From Rhodobacteraceae bacterium UBA1957 (GTDB taxonomy: Bacteria; Pseudomonadota; Alphaproteobacteria; Rhodobacterales; Rhodobacteraceae), in contig DDEJ01000061.1 of NCBI GenBank assembly GCA_002336405.1, positions 819 to 9,366 of the forward strand: 8,548 bases of DNA, in the 5' to 3' direction. A model generated the notes under the pieces. That model worked only from the letters and a program-made list of their open reading frames with translations, was not told the origin of the DNA and did no database searches. Below, piece after piece: positions 1-6,390 of this stretch (position 1 is the first letter of the stretch; each line of letters begins with the position of its first letter). The position numbers were made by a program, and so were the translations under genes.

Positions 1-120
1 CGACACCGACAATGCAAGCGATACAGTTTGAAAGACCGCGGAAAAATCAGCCCCGAAACACCACAGTCATAAATTTCTGCGGGCACAGCGCCGGATCGCA
101 AAAATCTCGCAGTAGCAGCC

Positions 121-882
121 TCACTGCTCTTGTGCGTCTTTCAACGCCCAATAGGCTTTGGTTCCAGTCAGTTTCTTGCTGAACTCGGCATAGTTCCAAG
201 GCGTTTTGCCGTCTTTTGCCAGCGCGGTTGCATCTGCATCAAACTCCAGCAAAACCAGCACCGCTTTTGCATCGCCCCGCCACACCGCTTTGTGCAATGG
301 CGTCCAACCCTGTCGGCTAAGGGCATTCACATCGGCCCCGCCCTCCAATTCGTTACGAAGATCCGCAAGCTGCGCTGTTTTCCACCAGCCGTCATCACAC
401 AGCTTTGGGCAGGCCGCCGTGACCGATGCCGCTTTGGCCCCAAGCAAGGCAATATAACCCGGCGTTCCTTTCAGGTTTTCATTTTCCTTTGCCAGATCAA
501 CGGGTGTCTGTCCGTCAATCCCAATCACGGTGGTATCTGCCCCCGCCTCCAGCAAGCCTACAATAATCTCTGAGCTGCCGGTCAAAACCGCCCAATGCAA
601 AGGGGTATGCCCGTAATTATCCACATCATTGATGCCTATATTGGTGGTGAGCAATGCCAAAACCACATCCGGAACCCCAAACCCTGCCGCCCAGTGCAAC
701 ATGGTCGAGCCGCCCAGATCACGGTCGCTCATATCAAGCCCGCTGTCCAATTCGACGATGATGTCGTTCACTTTAGCCTTTTGCCACCATTCTTGCTCAC
801 ACAGTTTGGTACATTGCCCCCAAACAGGGGCAGCCGTCAGGATCGGTAGGGCAAGCGAGAAAGCCAACAGGCGCTGTTTCAT
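121..882 (-). CDS. Exported ankyrin-repeat protein with two tandem CxxxC-WW/ankyrin units
   Basis: This 253-residue protein has unknown specific function. It starts with a signal peptide: MKQR, a hydrophobic core LLAFSLALPILTAA, and a likely cleavage after V-W-G at residue 22. It is therefore probably periplasmic. The mature part consists of two related units. Unit 1 (about 24-150) opens with CTKLCEQEWW and carries ankyrin repeats with STMLHWAA (59-66) and HTPLHWAV (92-99). Unit 2 (about 158-250) opens with CPKLCDDGWW and has one clear repeat with WTPLHKAV (193-200). Both units end in similar segments: DGQTPVDLA then GTPGYIALL, and DGKTPWNYA then GTKAYWALK. The four cysteines could form disulfides after export. 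I chose the ATG at 882 over an upstream in-frame start at 924 because it is preceded by GGAG with a 7-base spacer and gives a clean signal peptide. Ankyrin repeats usually bind protein, so a partner-binding role is inferred. It lies 240 bases beyond the serine-cycle operon and is probably transcribed separately. Confidence 0.85.
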   Translation of the reverse strand: MKQRLLAFSLALPILTAAPVWGQCTKLCEQEWWQKAKVNDIIVELDSGLDMSDRDLGGSTMLHWAAGFGVPDVVLALLTTNIGINDVDNYGHTPLHWAVLTGSSEIIVGLLEAGADTTVIGIDGQTPVDLAKENENLKGTPGYIALLGAKAASVTAACPKLCDDGWWKTAQLADLRNELEGGADVNALSRQGWTPLHKAVWRGDAKAVLVLLEFDADATALAKDGKTPWNYAEFSKKLTGTKAYWALKDAQEQ

Positions 883-951
883 AGGGTGTCTCCGGCATAA
901 CCAGCGGGGTATCAGCCCCGTCAATCAGATAATTTCACAAGCATATGCATA

Positions 952-980
952 CCCATAACACGCCGATCCCGCAATGTTAA
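952..980 (-). promoter_or_regulatory. Candidate promoter of the ankyrin-repeat gene
   Basis: On the minus strand, TTAACA (975-980) is followed after 17 bases by TATGGG (952-957). The first matches the -35 consensus well, while the -10 matches only in its first three bases. Transcription would start near 945, leaving a leader of about 63 bases. A short stem of CGGGG and CCCCG with a 6-base loop (905-920) would lie in that leader. This is a weak, purely sequence-based call. Confidence 0.27.
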
Positions 981-1094
981 TCAGATCGCCCGACCACGCC
1001 AGTGAACGCTAAACCCCCTGAAATGAGGTTAAATATGCACAGACCGCCAAACGCCATCACCAGCGCGGTTCAAAAATCCGTAACTTGTCAGCAG

Positions 1095-1121
1095 GGCGCA
1101 CACCCCAGCATTGCCTGCGCC
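1095..1121 (-). terminator. Weak stem-loop just after the serine-cycle operon
   Basis: GGCGCA (1095-1100) and TGCGCC (1116-1121) form a perfect 6-bp inverted repeat with a 15-base loop. It begins right after the stop codon of the dehydrogenase gene, the last gene of the minus-strand operon. No T-run follows in the direction of transcription, so it is not a textbook intrinsic terminator. It could equally be a transcript-end structure or chance. The rest of 883-1122 shows no gene that I can support. Confidence 0.27.
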
Positions 1122-1122
1122 T

Positions 1123-2091
1123 TTATAACACCCGGTCACGCGGCGGCAGTCCTGAAAAGAAATCTATCAGGTTATCTAACACCCGAAAGCCCATGGCCTC
1201 ACGGGTTTCGCGGGTTGCGCTGCCCAAATGAGGCAGCATCACAAGGTTGTCACATCCACGCAGCTTTGAAGATATATTCGGCTCACCATCAAAGACGTCC
1301 AGTGCGGCGCCACCGATGGTCTCAAACCATAGAGCCTGTGCCAAATCGTGTTCATTGATAATTTCGCCACGCGCGGTGTTGATCAAAAACGCATCAGGTT
1401 TCATCAATTCAAGCTGTTCGGTCCGGATCATATGACGGTTGGCCGCCCCTCCGGGGCAATGCAGGGAAACAAAATCGCATAGTGGCATCAGATCGTTTAT
1501 GCTGTTGACCTGAGTAGCATTGCATTGGGCCAATACGTCTGCTGCCACCGAACTGCGGTTTTGCACAATGATCTTCATACCAAAGCCGTGATGGGCGCGT
1601 TTAGCCATTTCCTGACCAATCCTGCCATATCCAATTATGCCCAGCGTTTTGCCAGACACTTTCGTGCCCACCAAATGGGTTGGGCGCCATCCCGACCAGG
1701 CGTTATCATGAATTTCACGGGCGCCCTCTCCCGCACGGCGCGCCACCATCAACATAAGCGTCATAGCCAGATCCGCCGTACATTGCGAGAGGACATCGGG
1801 TGTATTTGTCACCATAATATTATGGCTTGCCGCCGTTTTGGCATCAATATGACTGTACCCAACACCATAGTTTGCCAGAATTTTCGTGCGCAGCTTCGGC
1901 ACATCCATGGCCGCTGATGACAAAGTATCCGTCACCGTGGGCAGCACCGCATCATATGACGCGAGTGCCGCGCGAAACTCACTGGCGTCGAGCGGCTTGT
2001 CGCCGGTGTTAAGCACCGTGTCAAAGTGTTCTGACAGCCTTGCTTCCACTGCTGCAGGCCAGCGGCGGGTGACAAAAATGCGGGGTTTCAT
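1123..2091 (-). CDS. D-2-hydroxyacid dehydrogenase (glycerate dehydrogenase / hydroxypyruvate or glyoxylate reductase)
   Basis: The 322-residue protein belongs to the D-isomer-specific 2-hydroxyacid dehydrogenase family, and its length is normal. In the serine cycle it would reduce hydroxypyruvate to D-glycerate in the cytoplasm. The nucleotide-binding motif GYGRIG lies at 154-159. The expected catalytic residues are present: Arg241 (NTARGEI), Glu270 (DGEPN) and His288 (LPHLGSA). After the second strand of the Rossmann fold the sequence reads QNRSS (177-181). There is no acidic residue where NAD-dependent members have one, which points to NADP(H) use (inference). It resembles the GyaR/GRHPR-like branch more than the HprA of Methylobacterium as I remember it, so I leave the symbol blank. 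The open frame extends to a TTG at 2109, abutting the mtkB stop. However, GGAGG at about 2101-2105 is a ribosome site for the ATG at 2091, or for the adjacent GTG at 2094. It is the last gene of the sga-mtkA-mtkB operon. Confidence 0.9.
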   Translation of the reverse strand: MKPRIFVTRRWPAAVEARLSEHFDTVLNTGDKPLDASEFRAALASYDAVLPTVTDTLSSAAMDVPKLRTKILANYGVGYSHIDAKTAASHNIMVTNTPDVLSQCTADLAMTLMLMVARRAGEGAREIHDNAWSGWRPTHLVGTKVSGKTLGIIGYGRIGQEMAKRAHHGFGMKIIVQNRSSVAADVLAQCNATQVNSINDLMPLCDFVSLHCPGGAANRHMIRTEQLELMKPDAFLINTARGEIINEHDLAQALWFETIGGAALDVFDGEPNISSKLRGCDNLVMLPHLGSATRETREAMGFRVLDNLIDFFSGLPPRDRVL

Positions 2092-2109
2092 CACGCTGGC
2101 ACCCTCCAA

Positions 2110-2988
2110 TCACAAGACACTGGCGATAGTTTCACCCATCACCGTCGGATTTGCCGCGACGGTCACCCCGGCAGCGGTGAGAATTTCAACTTTTTCAGAG
2201 GCACTTTCACCAAAGGCGGAAATAATCGCTCCAGCATGACCCATAGTGCGCCCCTTTGGTGCCGTCATGCCTGCTACATAGGCGACGACGGGTTTGGTGA
2301 TATGCTCCCGAATATAATGAGCCGCCTCGGCCTCTTGTGGACCGCCAATTTCACCAATCACCGCGATGGCGTGGGTGTCACCGTCATCCTCAAAGTGTTG
2401 AAGGATATCTTTAAACGAAGAGCCATTGATCGGATCTCCACCAATGCCAACAGATGTCGACACCCCGATACCAAGATTTTTTAGCTGTGCTGCCGCCTCA
2501 TAGCCCAAAGTTCCAGATCGACCGACAATACCAACGTGACCCGGCAGATAGATGTGGCCCGGCATAATACCAACAAGCGCTTTGCCGGGGCTGATGGTGC
2601 CCGCACAGTTTGGCCCCGTTAAAATCATGCGTTTTTCCCGTGAATAGCGCATCATATAACGTTTCACCGCAATCATATCCTGCGCGGGAATACCGTCGGT
2701 GATACACACGCAGTAACCAATTCCGGCGTCCGCCGCTTCCATAATACTATCGGCGGCAAAGGGGGGGGGCACAAAAACAAGACTGGCGTTGGCACCGGTG
2801 ACGGCGACAGCCTCTTTTACCGTGTCAAAAACCGGCACCCCCTCTACGGTTTCACCGCCTTTGCCCGGCACCACACCACCGACAACATTTGTCCCATACT
2901 CAAGCATGTCTTTGGTGTGAAAACGCGCCATCCGACCGGTTATACCCTGCACGAGAACCCGAGTATCACGATCGAGAAAAATGCTCAT
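2110..2988 (-). CDS. mtkB: Malate-CoA ligase (malate thiokinase) alpha subunit
   Basis: The 292-residue protein is the CoA-binding, phosphohistidine-carrying subunit of an ATP-dependent dicarboxylate-CoA ligase, homologous to succinyl-CoA synthetase SucD. With MtkA it converts malate, CoA and ATP to malyl-CoA. Visible elements in order are the CoA-binding start VQGITGR (13-19), [10 protein letters not shown] (71-80), [12 protein letters not shown] (125-136), [10 protein letters not shown] (156-165), [11 protein letters not shown] (212-222) and GHAGAI (250-255). His251 is the expected phosphorylated residue. The stretches [14 protein letters not shown] and [14 protein letters not shown] closely match the MtkB proteins of serine-cycle methylotrophs as I remember them. 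The neighbours sga, mtkA and malyl-CoA lyase favour malate over succinate. Its ATG overlaps the mtkA stop (ATGA), indicating translational coupling. The three prolines of VPPPF are encoded by a run of nine identical bases (2761-2769). Confidence 0.92.
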   Translation of the reverse strand: MSIFLDRDTRVLVQGITGRMARFHTKDMLEYGTNVVGGVVPGKGGETVEGVPVFDTVKEAVAVTGANASLVFVPPPFAADSIMEAADAGIGYCVCITDGIPAQDMIAVKRYMMRYSREKRMILTGPNCAGTISPGKALVGIMPGHIYLPGHVGIVGRSGTLGYEAAAQLKNLGIGVSTSVGIGGDPINGSSFKDILQHFEDDGDTHAIAVIGEIGGPQEAEAAHYIREHITKPVVAYVAGMTAPKGRTMGHAGAIISAFGESASEKVEILTAAGVTVAANPTVMGETIASVL

Positions 2989-4184
2989 TGAGCGATCCTT
3001 ATATTTGTATTTTGTTTCAAATCATTTTGCCACGCCACAACCACCCGCTCGGCGGCCTCCATCAAGGTATTTGCGCGGATGATAGGCAGCCCGGATTGCG
3101 CTAAAATACGCTGCCCCTCCTCCACGTTGGTTCCAGCCAACCGGATCACCACCGGCACCTCTACCGTCACTTCCTTCAGTGCCTGCACAACACCCATAGC
3201 GACCCAGTCGCAGCGGTTTATACCTGCAAAAATATTAACCAGAACCGCCTGCACATTTTGGTCCGACATCACCAGACGAAAGGCTTTGGCCACCCTTTCT
3301 GGTGTCGCTCCACCACCAATATCTAGGAAATTTGCCGGCTCGCCACCGGCCAACTTTATTGTATCCATCGTCGCCATAGCAAGGCCAGCACCATTGACAA
3401 TACAGCCAATATTCCCCTCAAGCCCGACATAGGACAGACCCCGATCAGCGGCACGGCTTTCACGCGGATCTTCTTGACTTTTATCGCGAAGTTCCGAGAT
3501 TTGCGGATGACGAAACAGTGCATTATCATCAAAGGTCATCTTGGCATCCAGCGCCAAAATGCGTTTGTCACTGGTGATCACAAGCGGATTTATCTCAACC
3601 ATCGTGGCATCTAAATCCGTGAATGCCCGATAGCAGCTTTTTAGCGTCCGCACCATTTGCTGTATCATGTTTGGCTCTAAACCCAGTGCAAAGGCAATCT
3701 CTCGCGATTGGAAGTCAAGCAACCCAACTGCCGGATCGACGGTTGAGCGCACAATACTGTCCGGCCGCTCTTCCGAAATTTCCTCAATTTCCATCCCGCC
3801 TTCGTGACTGGCAACCACCATCACCCGCTGGGACGAACGGTCCAAAACAAAACCCAGATAAATTTCCCGGTCAATCGCTACAGCCGCTTCGACATAGACG
3901 CGGTAGATGCCCTTACCTTCGGAACCTGTCTGATGGGTGATCAATTTCTTGCCGAACATATTCTCGCAGGCGGTCTGAATTTCATTTTCAGTCTCGCATA
4001 TTTTAACCCCACCCGCCTTGCCGCGACCACCAGCATGGACCTGCGCTTTTACTACCCATTTATCACCGCCAAGCTCGCGCGCCCGATAGGCCGCTTGCTC
4101 AGGGCTATAAGCCAACGCGCCTGGGGCAATCTGCACGCCAAATTTTGCCAGCACATCCTTAGCCTGATATTCATGGATATCCAT
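2985..4184 (-). CDS. mtkA: Malate-CoA ligase (malate thiokinase) beta subunit
   Basis: The 399-residue protein is the ATP-grasp, nucleotide-binding subunit partnered with MtkB, homologous to SucC (388 residues in E. coli) and close to it in length. The N-terminal ATP-grasp domain (about 2-220) has [17 protein letters not shown] with Lys46, and the glycine-rich [10 protein letters not shown] (50-59). The metal-binding positions Asn199 (VEINPL) and Asp213 (ALDAK) are present. The C-terminal CoA-ligase domain (about 255-385) has [11 protein letters not shown] (264-274), LDIGGGA (287-293), [15 protein letters not shown] (317-331) and GTNVEEG (351-357). Substrate assignment to malate rests on operon context and on overall resemblance to remembered MtkA sequences. 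I cannot prove it from residues alone, and SucC is the main alternative. The ATG at 4184 has AAGGA 8 bases upstream. The gene starts 24 bases after the sga stop and ends in a 4-base overlap with mtkB. Confidence 0.92.
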   Translation of the reverse strand: MDIHEYQAKDVLAKFGVQIAPGALAYSPEQAAYRARELGGDKWVVKAQVHAGGRGKAGGVKICETENEIQTACENMFGKKLITHQTGSEGKGIYRVYVEAAVAIDREIYLGFVLDRSSQRVMVVASHEGGMEIEEISEERPDSIVRSTVDPAVGLLDFQSREIAFALGLEPNMIQQMVRTLKSCYRAFTDLDATMVEINPLVITSDKRILALDAKMTFDDNALFRHPQISELRDKSQEDPRESRAADRGLSYVGLEGNIGCIVNGAGLAMATMDTIKLAGGEPANFLDIGGGATPERVAKAFRLVMSDQNVQAVLVNIFAGINRCDWVAMGVVQALKEVTVEVPVVIRLAGTNVEEGQRILAQSGLPIIRANTLMEAAERVVVAWQNDLKQNTNIRIAQ

Positions 4185-4208
4185 CTTAAGGGTCCTTTTG
4201 GTCAGAAT

Positions 4209-5399
4209 TTATTGCGCAGCCATCAAAAGGCGTTCACCGTTTTCGCGATAAAACGTCTCGGCCGCTGCAACTCCGGATCCGGCGATAATCGGGATGCCGA
4301 CATCCTGCATGGACATTTCAGCCCCAGCAATGGCGCTGATTAACATCAATTCGTTGAGATCTCCGAGATGACCAATCCGAAACAGCTTTCCAGCCATCTG
4401 TGAGAGCCCCGCACCAAGACTAAGCCCATAGCGGTGATAGGCACGCGAGATGACCTCATTTGCATCATAGCCCTTGGGCACCATGATAGCGCTGACCGTG
4501 TCTGAATGCCATTCAGGTCCTTTGGCACAAAGCTCAAGACCCCAGCCAGCAACCGCACAACGCACACCCTCAGCCAGAAATCTATGGCGGGCAAAAATGG
4601 CGTCCAATCCCTCGTCAAGCATCACATCAAGTGACGCCCGCAAGCCCCGCAACAATGTCATGGGCGGCGTATAGGGGAAATACCCGGTTGCGTTGGTAGC
4701 CATCATATCTTTGAAATCAAAATAACAGCGGTACATCTGCGCAGATGCCGAAATCTCAATGGCTTTCTTGCTAACGGCAAGGATCGCCAAACCCGCAGGC
4801 AACATAAAACCTTTTTGCGACCCAGAAACCGCCAGATCAACACCCCATTCATCCATCCGAAAATCAACAGAGCCGATCGAGCTGACACCGTCCACATACA
4901 ACAATGCCGGGTGCTGTGCCCCATCCATCGCCCGGCGCAGCGCCGCAATATCAGATTGAACACCCGTCGCAGTTTCGTTCTGGGTCGCCAGAACCGCTTT
5001 GATCTCATGGGTGCGATCGGCGGCCAGAATTTCACCAAATTTGTCTACTGGAACGCCCGTACCCCAATCACAGTCTACCACCTGCACCTCAAGCCCCAGC
5101 CGTTGGCACAGATCAATCCAAAGATGTGAGAACTGGCCAAATCGTGACGCCAGCACTTTATCACCGGGGTTAAGCGTGTTGGTAATCGCCGCCTCCCAGC
5201 CGCCGGTCCCCGAAGCGGGAAATAGAAAAACTTGGCCGCTGTCTGTTTTGAACACCTTCTTTAAATCCGCAAACAGCGGCAAGGTGAAGGCAGGCAGATC
5301 GGGTGCGCGATGGTCCTCCATCGGGATATCGATGGCTTTGCGCACAATTTCTGGGACGTTTGTGGGCCCCGGTACAAATAAACTTTTTGGTCCAGCCAT
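4209..5399 (-). CDS. sga: Serine-glyoxylate aminotransferase
   Basis: The 396-residue PLP enzyme belongs to the class V aminotransferase fold (alanine/serine-glyoxylate aminotransferase family), and its length is typical. It transfers the amino group of serine to glyoxylate, giving hydroxypyruvate and glycine, the step that links both halves of the serine cycle. Visible motifs are FVPGPTNVP near the N-terminus (8-16), FPASGTGGWEA for cofactor phosphate binding (60-70), ATQNETATGV (138-147), and YVDGVSSIGS (168-177) with Asp170 for the PLP ring nitrogen. SGSQKGFMLPAGL (192-204) contains Lys196 as the Schiff-base lysine, and the C-terminal part has FRIGHLGDLNE (340-350). The start is well supported: AGGAGG sits 8 bases before the ATG at 5399. 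It is the first gene of the four-gene minus-strand operon and faces the divergent control region at 5400-5633. Confidence 0.94.
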   Translation of the reverse strand: MAGPKSLFVPGPTNVPEIVRKAIDIPMEDHRAPDLPAFTLPLFADLKKVFKTDSGQVFLFPASGTGGWEAAITNTLNPGDKVLASRFGQFSHLWIDLCQRLGLEVQVVDCDWGTGVPVDKFGEILAADRTHEIKAVLATQNETATGVQSDIAALRRAMDGAQHPALLYVDGVSSIGSVDFRMDEWGVDLAVSGSQKGFMLPAGLAILAVSKKAIEISASAQMYRCYFDFKDMMATNATGYFPYTPPMTLLRGLRASLDVMLDEGLDAIFARHRFLAEGVRCAVAGWGLELCAKGPEWHSDTVSAIMVPKGYDANEVISRAYHRYGLSLGAGLSQMAGKLFRIGHLGDLNELMLISAIAGAEMSMQDVGIPIIAGSGVAAAETFYRENGERLLMAAQ

Positions 5400-5436
5400 T
5401 GATCATTCCTCCTCACAGCGTGACAGTCGACGTCCG

Positions 5437-5464
5437 TGCACATTTGCGATCTTACAAATCTGCA
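5437..5464 (-). promoter_or_regulatory. Interrupted dyad upstream of sga (candidate operator or leader hairpin)
   Basis: TGCACATTTG (5437-5446) and CAAATCTGCA (5455-5464) form a 10-bp inverted repeat with a single mismatch and an 8-base spacer. It lies 38 bases upstream of the sga start. Inside the spacer, on the minus strand, TAAGAT (5449-5454) could be a -10 element. An 18-base spacer separates it from a weak -35, TTCAGT (5473-5478). If so, the dyad would straddle the sga promoter, as expected for an operator. If transcription starts further upstream, it would instead form a leader hairpin ahead of the AGGAGG. A related TTGCACAA sits at 5494-5501. Confidence 0.42.
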
Positions 5465-5517
5465 ATGGTTTGACTGAATGATAAATCGACAAGTTGCACA
5501 ATATCGGTTACTACTGC

Positions 5518-5600
5518 TTATGGGTAGCTAATTAGGTAGGTATTTAACCACCCATAAAGGTAAGTATGCCGTAGTATACCGCGTTTTTCTCTACCCATTA
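5518..5600. promoter_or_regulatory. Repeated ATGGGT/ACCCAT motif cluster in the divergent control region
   Basis: TTATGGGTAG (5518-5527) is matched in inverted orientation twice: by ACCCATAA (5550-5557, 8 bp perfect) and by CTACCCAT (5591-5598, 8 bp perfect). The three cores are about 30 and 43 bases apart, close to three and four helical turns. A CTAATTAG palindrome (5528-5535) and several GGTA steps lie between them. The stretch is AT-rich and ends about 35 bases before the regulator gene's start codon. Binding sites for a regulator, possibly the adjacent LuxR-type protein, are the natural guess. The same core also occurs inside coding genes of this window, so individual copies are weak evidence. 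Confidence 0.35.
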
Positions 5601-5633
5601 GTGTAGGTGTCTTTAAATTGGACTGAAATTCAA

Positions 5634-6266
5634 ATGATAAATCAAGACGTAAAACCAATTAACATCATGCTAGCAGACAACAATCCACTAATCCTATCTG
5701 GCATGTCTGATATTTTTGATCGCGACCCACGCTTTTCTCTGGTGGCGACTTCTGCCACCGCAGAGGGTTTTTTGGGGATGGTGATGCGGGTCCCAGTTGA
5801 GATTGGGGTCATTGGCTGGCAACTCCCGGTTTTGGGCGGAGCCAAGCTCATCGAGGTTTTGCGTGACCAAGAAAACGCCCCGCGCCTTGTCATCTATGGC
5901 GATGACACCCCCGAGTTGCCCCGACTGGCAATGACAGCTGGCGCTGCGGGTTTTGCGCCACGCTCTGGTGACATCGAGGTTTTATTATCGACGTGCATTC
6001 AGGTTGCTGCCGGAAAAATGGTCTTTCCATTCCTCGACATTCGCGACCTGCAAAACGACCCAATCCAACAATTATCGCGTCGCGAACGCATGATCCTGGA
6101 GGCACTATCCAAGGGGATGACAAATCGTGAACTCTCTGCAGAGTTTGACATCTCAATCAACACAGTCAAATTCCACCTATCAAACTTGTTCGATAAACTG
6201 TCCGTGCGCAACCGCGCTCAAGCGATTGCGTTTTACTATTCGTCGCGCTTATCCAACGGGACCTAA
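5634..6266 (+). CDS. LuxR/NarL-type regulator with degenerate receiver domain
   Basis: The 210-residue protein has the two-domain plan of NarL/FixJ response regulators. The receiver-like domain (about 8-125) starts INIMLADNNPLIL. The C-terminal LuxR-type helix-turn-helix (147-205) reads LSRRERMILEALSKGMTNREL and continues with ISINTVKFHLSNLFDKL, both canonical. The receiver lacks the usual active site. The phospho-acceptor Asp is replaced by Gly61 (VIGWQLP, where NarL-type proteins have LLDLNMP). The switch Thr/Ser is Gly89 and the conserved Lys is Arg110. Control by phosphorylation is therefore unlikely. The start is uncertain: ATG at 5634 has a GGA 11 bases upstream, while an in-frame GTG at 5607 would add nine residues with no better ribosome site. 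It sits between the divergent sga operon and the malyl-CoA lyase gene, so local regulation of serine-cycle genes is a reasonable inference. I do not recognise a named orthologue. Confidence 0.88.
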   Translation: MINQDVKPINIMLADNNPLILSGMSDIFDRDPRFSLVATSATAEGFLGMVMRVPVEIGVIGWQLPVLGGAKLIEVLRDQENAPRLVIYGDDTPELPRLAMTAGAAGFAPRSGDIEVLLSTCIQVAAGKMVFPFLDIRDLQNDPIQQLSRRERMILEALSKGMTNRELSAEFDISINTVKFHLSNLFDKLSVRNRAQAIAFYYSSRLSNGT

Positions 6267-6288
6267 GAATTCCCAATTTTTAAATTTT

Positions 6289-6307
6289 ACACCAGTCGTA
6301 TTGGTGT
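6289..6307. promoter_or_regulatory. Dyad upstream of the malyl-CoA lyase promoter
   Basis: ACACCA (6289-6294) and TGGTGT (6302-6307) form a perfect 6-bp inverted repeat with a 7-base spacer, so the half-site centres are 13 bases apart. It ends 13 bases before a TTGACA -35 box and lies 22 bases after the regulator gene's stop. That position suits an activator site for the malyl-CoA lyase promoter. A weak terminator for the regulator gene is less likely because no T-run follows. Confidence 0.33.
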
Positions 6308-6320
6308 GACTTAAAGCATC

Positions 6321-6350
6321 TTGACAGGATGAATTTTCCCGCACTTGTAT
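6321..6350 (+). promoter_or_regulatory. mcl: Candidate promoter of the malyl-CoA lyase gene
   Basis: A perfect -35 box TTGACA (6321-6326) is followed after 18 bases by TTGTAT (6345-6350), a poor -10 that keeps only three consensus bases. An alternative, TATGCT (6348-6353), would need a 21-base spacer. Transcription would start near 6357, leaving a leader of about 34 bases that includes the ribosome site AGGAG (6378-6382). A strong -35 with a weak -10 and an upstream dyad would fit an activated promoter, but this is inferred from sequence only. Confidence 0.42.
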
Positions 6351-6390
6351 GCTCCCCTAAATTATTAGAACAATATTAGGAGCGTTTAAA

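Noticed and set aside
1..72. Possible C-terminal end of an upstream plus-strand gene (frames closing at 31 or 72)
   Set aside because: Only 9 to 23 codons are visible, the two frames compete, and nothing in the residues identifies a protein. Bases 1-120 are treated as having no supported feature.
905..920. CGGGG/CCCCG hairpin as a riboswitch or attenuator in front of the ankyrin gene
   Set aside because: The stem is only 5 bp with a 6-base loop, there is no alternative pairing partner I can see and no T-run. It is mentioned only as a minor leader structure.
1002..1358. A plus-strand open frame of 118 codons starting between the ankyrin gene and the operon
   Set aside because: Most of it overlaps the 3' part of the dehydrogenase gene in antisense, it has no convincing ribosome site, and the product is Pro/His/Arg-rich with no family features.
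2092..2109. TTG at 2109 as start of the dehydrogenase
   Set aside because: The extension would place the evident GGAGG ribosome site inside the coding sequence. The ATG at 2091 (or GTG at 2094) uses that site.
3804..4343. A 179-codon plus-strand open frame opposite the start of mtkA and end of sga
   Set aside because: It lies antisense to two genes with clear catalytic motifs, has no ribosome site I can support, and its translation shows no recognisable domain. It is a shadow frame.
5607..5633. GTG at 5607 as start of the LuxR-type regulator
   Set aside because: No Shine-Dalgarno sequence precedes it, and the nine added residues lie outside the receiver fold. The ATG at 5634 is a slightly better choice, though neither is strong.
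5400..5633. A clear sigma-70 promoter for the regulator gene
   Set aside because: TTGACT (5470) and TTGCAC (5494) look like -35 boxes, but neither has an acceptable -10 at 16-18 bases, so no promoter is called.
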